Notes: generated from the sequence alone by a model not told the origin. A DNA stretch of 64,000 nt from DTFZ01 sp050260375 (GCA_050260375.1 JBLNCA010000005.1:1-64000), one strand, 5' to 3'; numbered from the stretch's first letter, positions 49,728 to 58,931 are shown. Translations and numbers: made by a program.

Positions 49728-50629
49728 AGCTCGCCCACTACCTTAACTTCCGGCTCCAGGGCGACGCCGCAGTAGTCATACACCTCTTTGCGCACTTTTT
49801 CGATAAGCGCGAGTATGTCTTCCGGCGCGGCTCCCCCTGTATTTATTATAAACCCGGCGTGCTTCTCTGAAACCTGCGCGCCGCCTATCGTAAGCCCTTT
49901 TAAGCCCGCCTGCTCTATAAGCGCCCCCGCATAGCACCCTTTTGGACGCTTGAACGTGCTGCCTGCGCTCGGGTATTCGAGAGGCTGCTTCTCTCTGCGC
50001 CGCCTGTTGAACTCCGCGAGCTTATTTAAGCTCTCTTCCTTATTGCACGGCTTTAGCTTAAGCTTTACGCCCGTAACGATGTACGGCGTTTTTCCGAGCA
50101 TGCTGCACCTGTATCCGAACCCCATGTCGCACTTCTTTACCGCAAGCTCTTCGTCTCCCGACACGAGGTACACTTCTTCCACAAAATCGCCCGTCTCGCC
50201 TTCGTACGCGCCCGCGTTCATGTATACGGCGCCGCCCAATGTGCCGGGTATGCCGCCCAGGAATTCCGCGCCGCCCAGCCTGCGGTCAATCGCTTCCCTT
50301 ACCAGCGACGCGAGCGGCGTGCCGCTTTTAGCCGTAACGTACTCGCCCTCAAACTTGGCGCCCGCAAAGTTGTCCGCAAGCTTTAATACGACACCTCGTA
50401 TGCCCTTGCTCGTAACAAGCAGGTTCGTGCCCCTGCCCATTACGAACAGCGGGCAGTCATGCTCTGCCGTCACATTGAGCGCGTGCTTTATCTCGTCCGC
50501 GCAGGTTGGCAGCACCATTATATCAGCGGGCCCGCCCGCCTTGAACGACGTATGCAGCGCCATGCTCTCGCCCAGCCGGACGTCTTTTATTCTTTCTGAT
50601 AACGCTTTTGCTATTCTGCCGGTCTCCAT
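49724..50629 (-). CDS. murB: UDP-N-acetylenolpyruvoylglucosamine reductase
   Basis: Makes UDP-MurNAc, the second committed step of peptidoglycan synthesis, using NADPH and FAD. 301 residues, type II (short) MurB. FAD-binding GRGTNLLV, GGIPGTLGGAVYMNAGAYEG and the catalytic serine region YPSAGSTFKRP are present. The ATG at 50629 is 65 bases after uvrC. Confidence 0.96.
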   Translation of the reverse strand: METGRIAKALSERIKDVRLGESMALHTSFKAGGPADIMVLPTCADEIKHALNVTAEHDCPLFVMGRGTNLLVTSKGIRGVVLKLADNFAGAKFEGEYVTAKSGTPLASLVREAIDRRLGGAEFLGGIPGTLGGAVYMNAGAYEGETGDFVEEVYLVSGDEELAVKKCDMGFGYRCSMLGKTPYIVTGVKLKLKPCNKEESLNKLAEFNRRRREKQPLEYPSAGSTFKRPKGCYAGALIEQAGLKGLTIGGAQVSEKHAGFIINTGGAAPEDILALIEKVRKEVYDYCGVALEPEVKVVGEL

Positions 50630-50694
50630 ACATCCCCCGGTAATTTTTACATTTACAGTCTACAATACGGCAACGCAATTTACAACACTCAAGG

Positions 50695-52527
50695 CTATTC
50701 GCCGCGGTCGGCCTCGAAGTATTCCACGACCGCCCTTGCCGAGCGCACGTCCATGCCCTCTACACTCAATATCTCGTCAAAACTCGCTTCCTTTATGTCC
50801 CCTATCGTATCAAAGTGCCTTAGCAGCGCCTTCGCGCGCGCTTCGCCCACGTATGGTATCTTAAGCAGCACTGAGTCCTCCACCTTTTTCAACCGCAGCC
50901 CCCTATGGTACGTGATCGCGAATCTGTGCGCCTCGTCCCTTATGCGCGTTAAAAGCTTAAGCGCGTTGCTGTCCCTGTCCAATATAACGGCGTCGCTTCT
51001 GCCCGGCACGAACACCTCCTCTTCCCTCTTCGCAAGGCTTATAATAGGCATATCTTCGAGCCCCAATGAGGCTAGCGCGTCGTACGCCGCGTTAAGCTGC
51101 CCTTTGCCGCCGTCCACGACGATGAGAGACGGCATCGTCTCAAACCCTTCCGACTGCTGCAGGCCGCGTTTTAATCTTCTGGTCAGTACCTCGTTCATAG
51201 AAGCGAAATCGTCCGCGCCCTCCACGGTCTTTATCCTGAAACGCCGGTATTCCTTCTTGTCGGGTTTACCGTCCGTAAACACTACCATAGACGCCACGGA
51301 GTCCGTACCCTGTATATTCGATATATCGTAGCACTCCATGCGGTTTATGTCGCTCTCGATGCCGAGCGCTTCTTTCAGCTCCAAAAGCGCGCCTTTGGTG
51401 GCGTCGTACTCGCGCTGCGCCTTTGTAAGCCTTCTTGTCAGCGCCTCTTTTGCGTTGGAGAGCGCCATATCGACAAGCTTTTTGTTGTCTCCCTTCTCGG
51501 GCACACGCAGCTGCACCTTGCTTCCGCGCTTCTCGGTCAGCCACCGCTCTATCAGCTCTTTTTCCGCCGGCTCGACGTTTACGTAAACCTGTTTCGCTAT
51601 GCCGCTCACCGACGAATAATACTGCTTTATCAGGTAAGAGAGCACGTTGCTTTCGCCTTCGCCCGCACACTTCATGAAGAACCGTTCCATATAGTTAAGC
51701 TCGCCCTTGCGCACGAGAAACATCTGCACTACCGCCTCGTCGTCCTGCTCGTACACCGCGAAGACGTCCTTGTCGTTAAGGTCGGGGAAGCCCGCTTTCT
51801 GCTTCTCGAACAGCGTGTGCAGCGACCTTATCCTGTCGCGTATCACCGCCGCTTTTTCGTACTCCATGTTGCGGGAGGCCTCGTTCATCTCCTCCTCGAG
51901 CTGCTTTTCCAGACCCTTGTAGCGGCCCGAGAGAAAATCGGCTATCTCGTCTACCATGCGCTTGTATTCATACTCCGAAACTTTTCCGGCGCACGGTGCG
52001 AGGCATCTGCCCATCTCGTAGTTTAAGCACGGCCTCGACTTCTCCGTTCCCGTTATGTCCTTTTTGCACGTGCGTATAGGGAACATCTTCGTAACGGTGT
52101 CGAGTATTTCATGCAGCATATGCGATGCAATATAAGGCCCGTAATATTTCGCGCCGTCGTTCTTTACGCGCCTTGTAACGCACACTCGCGGGAACCTCTC
52201 GTTATAGTCTATTCTGATGTACGGATAATGCTTGTCGTCGCGCAGCAATATATTGTAGTACGGGCTGTAGCGCTTTATCATATTGCATTCAAGTATAAGC
52301 GCCTCTATCTCCGTATCGCACAATATATACTCAAAATCCGCGACTTCCGATACCATTGCAGCGGTTTTGGGGTCTTTTTTGTTCGGGCTGCGGAAATACT
52401 GGCTTACCCTGTTTTTGAGCGCGACCGCCTTGCCTACGTATATTACCTTGCCCGACGCATCCTTCATCATATAGACGCCGGGCGTCTTCGGAAGGTTTTT
52501 AAGCTTGTCCTCTAATACTTCGTTCAT
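50695..52527 (-). CDS. uvrC: UvrC excinuclease subunit
   Basis: Makes the dual incisions of nucleotide excision repair. 610 residues. GIY-YIG nuclease (TPGVYMMKDASGKVIYVGKA at 14-33), a Cys-rich segment (CKKDITGTEKSRPCLNYEMG), the UVR motif that binds UvrB, a C-terminal RNase H-like nuclease (IVVDGGKGQLNAA) and tandem helix-hairpin-helix at the end. It follows the PBP gene by one base. Confidence 0.97.
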   Translation of the reverse strand: MNEVLEDKLKNLPKTPGVYMMKDASGKVIYVGKAVALKNRVSQYFRSPNKKDPKTAAMVSEVADFEYILCDTEIEALILECNMIKRYSPYYNILLRDDKHYPYIRIDYNERFPRVCVTRRVKNDGAKYYGPYIASHMLHEILDTVTKMFPIRTCKKDITGTEKSRPCLNYEMGRCLAPCAGKVSEYEYKRMVDEIADFLSGRYKGLEKQLEEEMNEASRNMEYEKAAVIRDRIRSLHTLFEKQKAGFPDLNDKDVFAVYEQDDEAVVQMFLVRKGELNYMERFFMKCAGEGESNVLSYLIKQYYSSVSGIAKQVYVNVEPAEKELIERWLTEKRGSKVQLRVPEKGDNKKLVDMALSNAKEALTRRLTKAQREYDATKGALLELKEALGIESDINRMECYDISNIQGTDSVASMVVFTDGKPDKKEYRRFRIKTVEGADDFASMNEVLTRRLKRGLQQSEGFETMPSLIVVDGGKGQLNAAYDALASLGLEDMPIISLAKREEEVFVPGRSDAVILDRDSNALKLLTRIRDEAHRFAITYHRGLRLKKVEDSVLLKIPYVGEARAKALLRHFDTIGDIKEASFDEILSVEGMDVRSARAVVEYFEADRGE

Positions 52528-52528
52528 G

Positions 52529-53920
52529 TCAATACCCGAGGTCTATTGCTCTGGATAGCACGCTCTTCGCGGCGGGCGCGGCGTTTGAGCTTCCCGCTCC
52601 CGCCCTCTCCATCACAACCGCGATGGCAAGAGGGTGCTCGTCCTCCTCTATGAAACCTACGAACCATGCGTTTTCGCCGATTTCGCCGTTTTCAAGCTGC
52701 ACCTGCGCGGTGCCCGTCTTGCCCGCTACCGTAACGCCCTTTATTCTCGCCTTTTTGCCCGTGCCGCTCTTTACGACGTTTACCATCATGCTCTTAAGCT
52801 TATCCGTATTTTCGAGCGGAGTCGCCGCGACGCTGGGAGTAAGGCTGTGCGTCGCTGTTCCCCCGTTTGATACATTAAGCAGCAGCTTGGGCTCCATCAT
52901 CACGCCGTCGTTAGCTATGCACGCCGCTATCATGCACGACTGAAGCGGCGTTATCAGGTCATGGTGCTGGCCGACTGCCGACCACGCGAACTCGTTGTCG
53001 CTGCCGCCCGTTTCATATACGCCGTCTTTCATTACGACGTCGCTGAACATCGTCTTCCTGTTATAAAGAAACTTTTCCGCCTCGGCCGCAAGCGTTCCAT
53101 TGTCCATAACAAGTGCCGCTTCCGCGAAGTAGACGTTGCACGAGTGCACGAGCGCGCTCTCCAAATCGACGTCGCCGTGCTCGCCGGTGCACGCTATGTT
53201 TTTGCCGCCTATATCCGTGCTGCCCGCGCACGTCGTCTTAAAGCCCTCGTTGCCGCTCTCAATCAGCGCCGCGGCGGTTATCAACTTGAAAGTGCTGCCC
53301 GGAGCGTACAGCCCCGAAAACGCCCTGTTTACAAGCTCGCTGGTGCCGCCGCCCTCCTGAAACTCCTTCATGTCCGCCGGGTCGAACGACGGAGACGACA
53401 CGCTGGCGATTATCTCGCCGGTCTTGTAGTTCATAACGACTATCGCGCCGTCGTGGCCGCCCAGCGCATCCATGGCCTTTTGGCAGAGCTTTGAATCTAT
53501 GGTCAGCTTTACGTCGCCGCCCTTGCGCTGCTCGCCCGAAAGCAGCTGCGTTATCTGCTTTATCGTATCCAGCCCCTGGCCGTAGAGGTATTTTGAATAT
53601 ACAGTCTGCGCGCCGTAGGAAAGCCCGTATTCGTCGCCTATTATGTGCGCTATCGATTCGCGCAGACCCTTTCCGTCTATGTATTCGCGCTTGCCGTTCT
53701 TTGTAAAAAGCAGCTTGCGCCCCGTCCTGTCCAGTATGTCGCCAGCCGCTACATTCGTTTTCATGTTCTGTATGCGCGGGTTGTAAGGCGTAGCGAACCA
53801 GCGCTCGCCGTACACTACGTTGACGTATCCCAAATATACAATGAGCCCGGAAAACATGATTATGAATACAATCAGCAGCGCCGTTATGTTCCTGCGCAGC
53901 ACATTCTTCTTTTGTTTCAT
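52529..53920 (-). CDS. Class B penicillin-binding transpeptidase
   Basis: 463 residues. One N-terminal membrane helix (ITALLIVFIIMFSGLIVYLG), a short dimerisation domain, and the transpeptidase with active-site serine in APGSTFK, SCN (HSCNVYF) and KTG (VAGKTGTAQ). It is shorter than PBP2/SpoVD and like the PbpA partner of an FtsW/RodA-type polymerase, whose gene overlaps it by 4 bases. Cross-links peptidoglycan during elongation, division or spore cortex synthesis. Confidence 0.93.
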   Translation of the reverse strand: MKQKKNVLRRNITALLIVFIIMFSGLIVYLGYVNVVYGERWFATPYNPRIQNMKTNVAAGDILDRTGRKLLFTKNGKREYIDGKGLRESIAHIIGDEYGLSYGAQTVYSKYLYGQGLDTIKQITQLLSGEQRKGGDVKLTIDSKLCQKAMDALGGHDGAIVVMNYKTGEIIASVSSPSFDPADMKEFQEGGGTSELVNRAFSGLYAPGSTFKLITAAALIESGNEGFKTTCAGSTDIGGKNIACTGEHGDVDLESALVHSCNVYFAEAALVMDNGTLAAEAEKFLYNRKTMFSDVVMKDGVYETGGSDNEFAWSAVGQHHDLITPLQSCMIAACIANDGVMMEPKLLLNVSNGGTATHSLTPSVAATPLENTDKLKSMMVNVVKSGTGKKARIKGVTVAGKTGTAQVQLENGEIGENAWFVGFIEEDEHPLAIAVVMERAGAGSSNAAPAAKSVLSRAIDLGY

Positions 53921-55167
53921 AGCACTTCGCCTCCGGCCGCCGTTATCTTTCGCTCGTCGCGCTCTCCGTTTTTAACGGCGACGCCCTCTATCATGCCCAC
54001 AAGGCAAAAGCACGCGACCAGCGAGCTACCGCCCGCGCTTACAAACGGCAGCGTAATGCCGGTAAGCGGTATCAGCTTTATTACGCCGCCTATTATTATG
54101 AAGCACTGCAGCGACAGCATGCAAGTCGCGCCGAACACAAGCAGCGCGTGGAATCTGCTGCTCGCGTTCATAGCTATCAGCATGCCGCGTATTATAAAAG
54201 CGAGATATAAAAGTATTATAATTATGCCGAATATTATTCCGAATTCCTCGCACAGCGCCGCGAATATGAAGTCGCTGGCGTTGACGGGCACGGCTTCAGG
54301 GTATCCAAGTCCAAGCCCCGCGCCGAACGCGCCGCCCGCCGCTATCGCGATGAGCCCCTGCACTATCTGGTACCCTTTTGTCGTATAATGCGCCCACGGG
54401 TCCTGCCATAGCACGACCCTTGCCTTAACGTGCGGAATTATAAAATAGCTTGCCACCGCGCCCGCGCCCGCTACGCCCAGCCCGGCTAATGTGAGCAGCG
54501 TTCTGCCCGTGCCCGCGAAGAACATCACAAGGAACGTGCCCGCGAACAGCAGCGCGCCTCCCAAATCGTTGGACAGCACAAGCACTATTACGCAGAGCCC
54601 CACGTATACCGCGTAAACGGCGGAAGCAAAGCGCCTCCTCTTTTCCGCGAAGAAGTAAGCCGAGGCTATTATAAACAGCACTTTGGCTATCTCGCTTGGC
54701 TGGAAAGACACCGGGCCCAGCTTAACCCAGTTCTTCGCGCCTCCCACCGGAGACGCGAACAGGAACGTAAACACCAGCAGCCCGAGCGATAGCGCCATGA
54801 ACACGTAGTTGAGCTTTCCGAAGTTATGCGAGCTCTTTATCACGGCCACCGCTATAAACAGCGCGGCGCAGCCTATCGAGAGCCATATGAGCTGCTGCAC
54901 CGCTTCCTCCATGTTGAGCCGCGAGAGCATCACCAGCCCCACGCTCGCCAGGAACAGGCAGATGACGAGCGTTATCCTGTCCACGTGGCGGAAGATTACC
55001 GCCATGAGGTTGTATGCGAGCAGCTCGAGCAGCGCGGCGCCCGCGCCGAGCGCCAAAACGTCGGCGTTAAGCGCGCCGTCTTTAAACGCCAGCAGCCCGC
55101 AGCCGGACAGCAGGAAAAGTATCGTAAATACGAGGAGCGCTCCCGCCCCTTTTCTTTCGAGTACCAT
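53917..55167 (-). CDS. FtsW/RodA/SpoVE-family peptidoglycan polymerase
   Basis: 416 residues with ten predicted membrane helices. SEDS motifs: GGAKNWVKLGPVSFQPSEIA, LVLSNDLGGALLF and the C-terminal FVSAGGSSLVACF. SEDS proteins polymerise lipid II together with a class B PBP, encoded next. Whether it serves septum, side wall or cortex cannot be decided here. The stop and start overlap the neighbours, indicating one transcript. Confidence 0.94.
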   Translation of the reverse strand: MVLERKGAGALLVFTILFLLSGCGLLAFKDGALNADVLALGAGAALLELLAYNLMAVIFRHVDRITLVICLFLASVGLVMLSRLNMEEAVQQLIWLSIGCAALFIAVAVIKSSHNFGKLNYVFMALSLGLLVFTFLFASPVGGAKNWVKLGPVSFQPSEIAKVLFIIASAYFFAEKRRRFASAVYAVYVGLCVIVLVLSNDLGGALLFAGTFLVMFFAGTGRTLLTLAGLGVAGAGAVASYFIIPHVKARVVLWQDPWAHYTTKGYQIVQGLIAIAAGGAFGAGLGLGYPEAVPVNASDFIFAALCEEFGIIFGIIIILLYLAFIIRGMLIAMNASSRFHALLVFGATCMLSLQCFIIIGGVIKLIPLTGITLPFVSAGGSSLVACFCLVGMIEGVAVKNGERDERKITAAGGEVL

Positions 55168-55607
55168 CAGTCTTCCTCTTTCAGGTGCAGCCTTGTCACG
55201 ATGTTGCCGAAACAGATTATATCCCCCGTCGTTACCCTCACAGGCGACGAAATGGGCAAACCGTTAACGGTGACTTCCCCTTTGCCGAGCCTGTTTACAT
55301 ACACGTCTCCGTCCACGCTGTATACCTGTGAATGCAGCTTCATTATGCTGGGGTCCTTCAGAATGATGTCTGCGTTCCTTGCTTTGCCAATAGTGTTTTC
55401 GCGCATAAGCTGTATGTTTGCATTGAATATATCTTCGGGGCCCGAAACGACATGAATATACCCTATACTGTTTTGGGCAACGCTAAGCACCAGACGTTTC
55501 TCCCTGTATTCCTTTATAGATATGCCCGTAACGCTGAGCAGTACGATCGCCGCCGCCGCGAGAAACCAATACCTCATGGCGAGAGAGACAGCCTCATATA
55601 CTGCCAT
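55167..55607 (-). CDS. Membrane-anchored FHA-domain protein
   Basis: 146 residues. N-terminal membrane helix (FLAAAAIVLLSVTGISI) and a C-terminal FHA domain (GKARNADIILKDPSIMKLHS; NRLGKGEVTVNGLPI) that would bind phosphothreonine peptides. First gene of the train with SEDS and PBP, like the FhaB-RodA-PbpA set of Actinobacteria, so it may link a Ser/Thr kinase to wall synthesis. No kinase gene is in the window. Confidence 0.88.
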   Translation of the reverse strand: MAVYEAVSLAMRYWFLAAAAIVLLSVTGISIKEYREKRLVLSVAQNSIGYIHVVSGPEDIFNANIQLMRENTIGKARNADIILKDPSIMKLHSQVYSVDGDVYVNRLGKGEVTVNGLPISSPVRVTTGDIICFGNIVTRLHLKEED

Positions 55608-55720
55608 TTACAATCACCTCAATAATGATTGTATCATATTTAATGTAAAGTTAACCCCATAAGTTTGTAAATGATATATAAATATATGTTAAACATACTG
55701 CCCGGAAAGCTTTATTTTGA

Positions 55721-55768
55721 ATACACACCCCATATACACACCCCATAAAGCCTAACGGCTTTATGGGG
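55721..55768 (+). repeat. Tandem ATACACACCCC and C4/G4 hairpin
   Basis: The 13-mer ATACACACCCCAT is repeated twice in tandem (55721-55746) and runs into CCCCATAAAGCC-TAAC-GGCTTTATGGGG (55741-55768), a perfect 12-bp hairpin. The 11-mer occurs elsewhere at 39132 and, inverted, at 2290; similar C4/G4 hairpins are at 21085 and 2263. Looks like a small dispersed repeat family. Confidence 0.55.
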
Positions 55769-55781
55769 ACCCCGTATAAAA

Positions 55782-55807
55782 AAGCTGCGCCTGTATTAGC
55801 GCAGCTT
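55782..55807 (-). terminator. sodC-like gene terminator
   Basis: On the minus strand AAGCTGCGC-8-GCGCAGCTT perfect 9-bp hairpin followed by TTTT. Confidence 0.8.
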
Positions 55808-55827
55808 AAACAAATTCTCCTTTTATC

Positions 55828-56283
55828 TCATGTTGCGCTCATCTCGCGTATGACGCCGCAGCCTATGCGCCTTCCCGAGTCGCCGGCCGGCTGTGACGTG
55901 TAGTCGTCGCGCAGTTCGTGGACTACAACGGAGCGCCCTATTATGTCCTTTACGGTAAACCTCTGCGTGATGAACGAAAGCCACGCTTTGCCCTGGCGCG
56001 TTCCGAGCAGCATCGGAAAATCCCCCGCATGCATCGGATGCGCCGTATGCCCCGGGTTATAGTGTCCGCCGGCGTCCGAAAAATCGGGCCTTAAGCAGCT
56101 GCCGTTTTCATGCATATGGAACCCGTAAAACCCCGTATTGTTGGGCGGCAGCCCCGAGACATACGCGTCCACTCTTACCCCTTCCTCCGTGTCTTGAAAC
56201 CAGACGACGCCTTTCAATTGCGGCGCAGCCGAGCCGCCTCTTATCTCTGCGGCCGCCGACGATCTATTGTAACTTATGTCCGT
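55828..56283 (-). CDS. Cu/Zn superoxide dismutase-like protein with non-canonical start
   Basis: All metal and structural residues of the SodC fold are visible: FHMHENG, AGGHYNP, HPMHAGDFP, VVVHELRDDY, the disulfide partners Cys (SCLRPD, GCGVI) and the active-site Arg in GRRIGC. The first standard start (TTG 56217) has no Shine-Dalgarno and would remove the expected first beta strand. Homologous-looking sequence (SSAAAEIRGGSAAPQLKGVV) continues upstream to ACG 56281-56283, just after AAAGGAGGGG. No signal peptide. Either an ACG start or a mutated start codon. Confidence 0.75.
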   Translation of the reverse strand, partial: TDISYNRSSAAAEIRGGSAAPQLKGVVWFQDTEEGVRVDAYVSGLPPNNTGFYGFHMHENGSCLRPDFSDAGGHYNPGHTAHPMHAGDFPMLLGTRQGKAWLSFITQRFTVKDIIGRSVVVHELRDDYTSQPAGDSGRRIGCGVIREMSAT

Positions 56284-56447
56284 AACCGACCCCTCCTTTT
56301 CTGCCCAAAAAGCCGCTTAAATCAACCGAAAAACCGCTTCACAAACAAATGTCTTTCCGGGCTTTTCATTGCCTATAGGTATATACTATTACATATGCTT
56401 ACTGTTAATTAATAGTGCAAAAAGGCTAACGTTTACCGTTAGTTCAT

Positions 56448-56477
56448 TTGACAAAGACCTATCTCCTGCTATATCAT
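56448..56477 (+). promoter_or_regulatory. carD promoter
   Basis: TTGACA (56448-56453), 18 bases, TATCAT (56472-56477). The inverted pair CTAACG/CGTTAG lies just upstream (56425-56441). Confidence 0.55.
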
Positions 56478-56496
56478 ATATTGTAGGGAGGATTCG

Positions 56497-56973
56497 ATGT
56501 TTAAGGAGGGCGACAAAATTTCATATCCGATGCACGGCGCAGGCTATATCGAGTGCATTCAGGAAAAGAATTTTCTGAATGAGAAGAAAAGCTATTACGT
56601 CCTCAGGTTTTCTGAGGGCGATATTAAGGTTAACGTGCCTGTCGAGAGCGCGGAAAAAGCAGGGCTTCGCAAGATAATATCTCGCGACGAATACAACAAG
56701 GTCATAGAATCCTTTAAAGATCTGGGCGATCCCGAAGAGTCTTCCAACTGGAACCGGCGCAACCGCGAAAATCTGGAAAAAATGAAATCCGGCAATGTCT
56801 TTGAGATAGCTAATGTCATAAAAAGCCTGTTAAAGCGCGAGGTTAAAAAGAGCCTTTCGTCAAGCGAAAAAAAGATGCTCGGCACGTCGATGCAGATACT
56901 CGTGTCGGAGCTTGCTCTTGCGAGCAATAAAAAGGACGAGGAAGTAAAGAAAATAATCACGCAGATGCTTTAA
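56497..56973 (+). CDS. CarD/CdnL-family RNA polymerase-binding regulator
   Basis: 158 residues. N-terminal RNAP-interaction domain (FKEGDKISYPMHGAGYIECI ... YYVLRFSEGDIKVNVPVESA) and a helical C-terminal DNA-binding domain (KKMLGTSMQILVSELALASN). CarD binds the RNAP beta subunit and modulates open-complex formation, especially at rRNA promoters. ATG follows AGGGAGG. It precedes the yacL-like gene by 55 bases, as in many Bacillota. Confidence 0.9.
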   Translation: MFKEGDKISYPMHGAGYIECIQEKNFLNEKKSYYVLRFSEGDIKVNVPVESAEKAGLRKIISRDEYNKVIESFKDLGDPEESSNWNRRNRENLEKMKSGNVFEIANVIKSLLKREVKKSLSSSEKKMLGTSMQILVSELALASNKKDEEVKKIITQML

Positions 56974-57028
56974 AATACTATAGTCAACAACGCAATATGT
57001 ACTCCCCGAATTATAACATAAGAGGTGA

Positions 57029-58120
57029 ATGATGGGCAGAAAAATTGCACGCCTTTTTTTCATTTTAGTGGGCCTGTTTGTAGGCCCGGGTATTACCGCA
57101 CTTATTTTTGAATTACTTCAATCTTTTAACATCGTAAACGCGTATACTTCGCTCGCGCAATACGCTTTGCTGATATACATAGCGGCAGGCGTCGCGTCCG
57201 GAATACTGTTTATTTTTCTTTCCAAACCCATTGTCGACGCGATTTTGAATACTGCTAAAAAAGCCGACAAACGGCTGTCAAGGCTGCCCGCAAACATTGT
57301 GCTGCCCGCAGTTATAGGCCTTATACTGGGGCTTGTTGTCGCCTATCTGCTGTCAAGGCTTATAGACAGCATAATACTCATTGACTGGATAGCCGGCATA
57401 GTAATAGTTATAGCATATATAGTCTGCGCATACCTTGGCATATCGATATTCGTGCGCCACAGGCCTGAACTCGAATCGGGCATATTCAAAAGTCACAGGG
57501 ATGCGGACAAATCCAAAGACGTTTCGGCCGCGCGGCCAAAGCTTCTCGATACGAGCGTAATAATAGACGGACGCATATTCGATATATGCAACACCGGCAT
57601 AATAGAGGGAGCGCTGATTATACCCGAATTCGTACTCGACGAATTGCGCCATATTGCCGACTCTTCGGACGACTTAAAGCGCAACAGGGGAAGAAGGGGC
57701 CTTGACGTGTTAAAACGCATACAGACCGAGCTTGACCTGCCCGTTAAAATAGTGCATGCAGAAATAGACGAGGCGGCAGACGTCGATTCAAAGCTGCTTT
57801 ACCTCGCCAAAGATATGAACGGCATCGTTGTTACCAATGACTACAACCTCAATAAAGTCGCGGCGGTGAAAAACGTTCAGGTGCTTAACATAAACGAGCT
57901 TGCCAACGCCGTAAAACCCGTCGTGCTTCCCGGAGAAGAAATGAAAGTGACCATAGTCAAAGAAGGCAAGGAACCCGGACAGGGAATCGCTTACCTTGAC
58001 GATGGAACGATGATCGTTGTAGAAGGCGGAAGAAACGAACAGAACAAGCCATTAACAGTTGTGGTTACGAGCGTTCTTCAGACAGCGGCAGGCAGGATGA
58101 TTTTTGCCAGAATTAAGTAA
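57029..58120 (+). CDS. YacL-like membrane PIN/TRAM-domain protein
   Basis: 363 residues. Four N-terminal membrane helices (to about residue 140), a PIN nuclease domain with the acidic triad region KLLDTSVIIDGRIFDICNTG ... DLNKVAAVKN-type segments and VTNDYNLNK, and a C-terminal TRAM domain (GIAYLDDGTMIVVEGGRNEQ). The predicted ribonuclease is membrane-bound; its targets are unknown. The usual downstream ispD/ispF is absent. Confidence 0.9.
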   Translation: MMGRKIARLFFILVGLFVGPGITALIFELLQSFNIVNAYTSLAQYALLIYIAAGVASGILFIFLSKPIVDAILNTAKKADKRLSRLPANIVLPAVIGLILGLVVAYLLSRLIDSIILIDWIAGIVIVIAYIVCAYLGISIFVRHRPELESGIFKSHRDADKSKDVSAARPKLLDTSVIIDGRIFDICNTGIIEGALIIPEFVLDELRHIADSSDDLKRNRGRRGLDVLKRIQTELDLPVKIVHAEIDEAADVDSKLLYLAKDMNGIVVTNDYNLNKVAAVKNVQVLNINELANAVKPVVLPGEEMKVTIVKEGKEPGQGIAYLDDGTMIVVEGGRNEQNKPLTVVVTSVLQTAAGRMIFARIK

Positions 58121-58136
58121 AAACATTAAGCAATTA

Positions 58137-58154
58137 GCCCGCATTAAAGCGGGC
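58137..58154. terminator. Shared hairpin between the yacL-like gene and spoVG
   Basis: GCCCGC-6-GCGGGC between converging genes. The T-tract is weak on either side, better on the minus strand. Confidence 0.45.
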
Positions 58155-58176
58155 GGCAACACCTGATTTGCACCAA

Positions 58177-58461
58177 TTACATCTGGAAAGAAGCGTATCC
58201 TTCGTCGTCCGGCAAACTTTCAAACTTCTCAAGTATCGCGTTTTGAATCATCGCGCGGGCTTCGGAGTTTATAGGATGCGCAATATCCTTATACTCTCCG
58301 TTTGATGTTCTCCTCGACGGCATCGCAATGAAATAGCCGTTTTGTCCTTCAATGATCTTCATGTCGTGAATCGCAAACATGTCGTCAAAAGTCACAGACA
58401 CCACAGCCTTAAGCTTGCCGATCGTTTCGATCCTTCTGATACGAATGTCCGTGATATCCAT
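58177..58461 (-). CDS. spoVG: SpoVG regulator
   Basis: 94 residues: MDITDIRIRRIETIGKLKAV ... VSVTFDDMFAIHDMKIIEG and PSRRTSNGEYKDIAHPINSE are diagnostic. SpoVG is a small nucleic-acid-binding protein affecting septation, virulence and sporulation genes. ATG 58461 follows AGGAGGG at 6 bases; an open frame to 58563 is upstream leader. Confidence 0.96.
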   Translation of the reverse strand: MDITDIRIRRIETIGKLKAVVSVTFDDMFAIHDMKIIEGQNGYFIAMPSRRTSNGEYKDIAHPINSEARAMIQNAILEKFESLPDDEGYASFQM

Positions 58462-58931
58462 AAGTAACCCTCCTAAATAGACTACCGATATGTGGTGTTT
58501 GTTAGTTCGATACAGAAGCCAGTTTTTCCTTCTTTTGTGGATTTTTCCGACCAGAAAACCCACAATATTTCAACAAACGACAAAAAATACATCAGTTACA
58601 TACTGAATCTGAGTATAGTTAGTTAGTTGCTTTAAATGAGTCAGTATATGTTTGTTAATATGAAAAGCGCGCTAAAAGATTAAATATCCAACCGCTGCAG
58701 GCATTTTACCAAAGTGCACATCACCATCTTTGTGCATTTACTATAAGAACCCTCAATGTAACGAATTATACCAAACATATTTCAAATTGTCCAGTATTTT
58801 CTTTCATTTTTTAATTGCCTGATTATACCGCAATTGTATGTATATTTTGCCGCTATGTGCAGTATAAAAACTTATTTGCCACATGCGGCGTTTGCCGTTA
58901 TAATACTATGGTGAAAAGAAAGGAAGTTACT
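58462..58931. other. Divergent regulatory region between spoVG and tyrS
   Basis: About 470 bases, AT-rich. Toward tyrS, TTGCCA (58876-58881), 17 bases, TATAAT (58899-58904) leave a leader of only about 20 bases, so tyrS has no T-box. Toward spoVG I see no clear SigA promoter within 100 bases of the start, compatible with an alternative sigma factor. No gene was found. Confidence 0.55.

Noticed and set aside
58462..58931. T-box leader for tyrS
   Set aside because: The only good promoter leaves about 20 bases of leader and no GGTGG-type T-box sequence is present.
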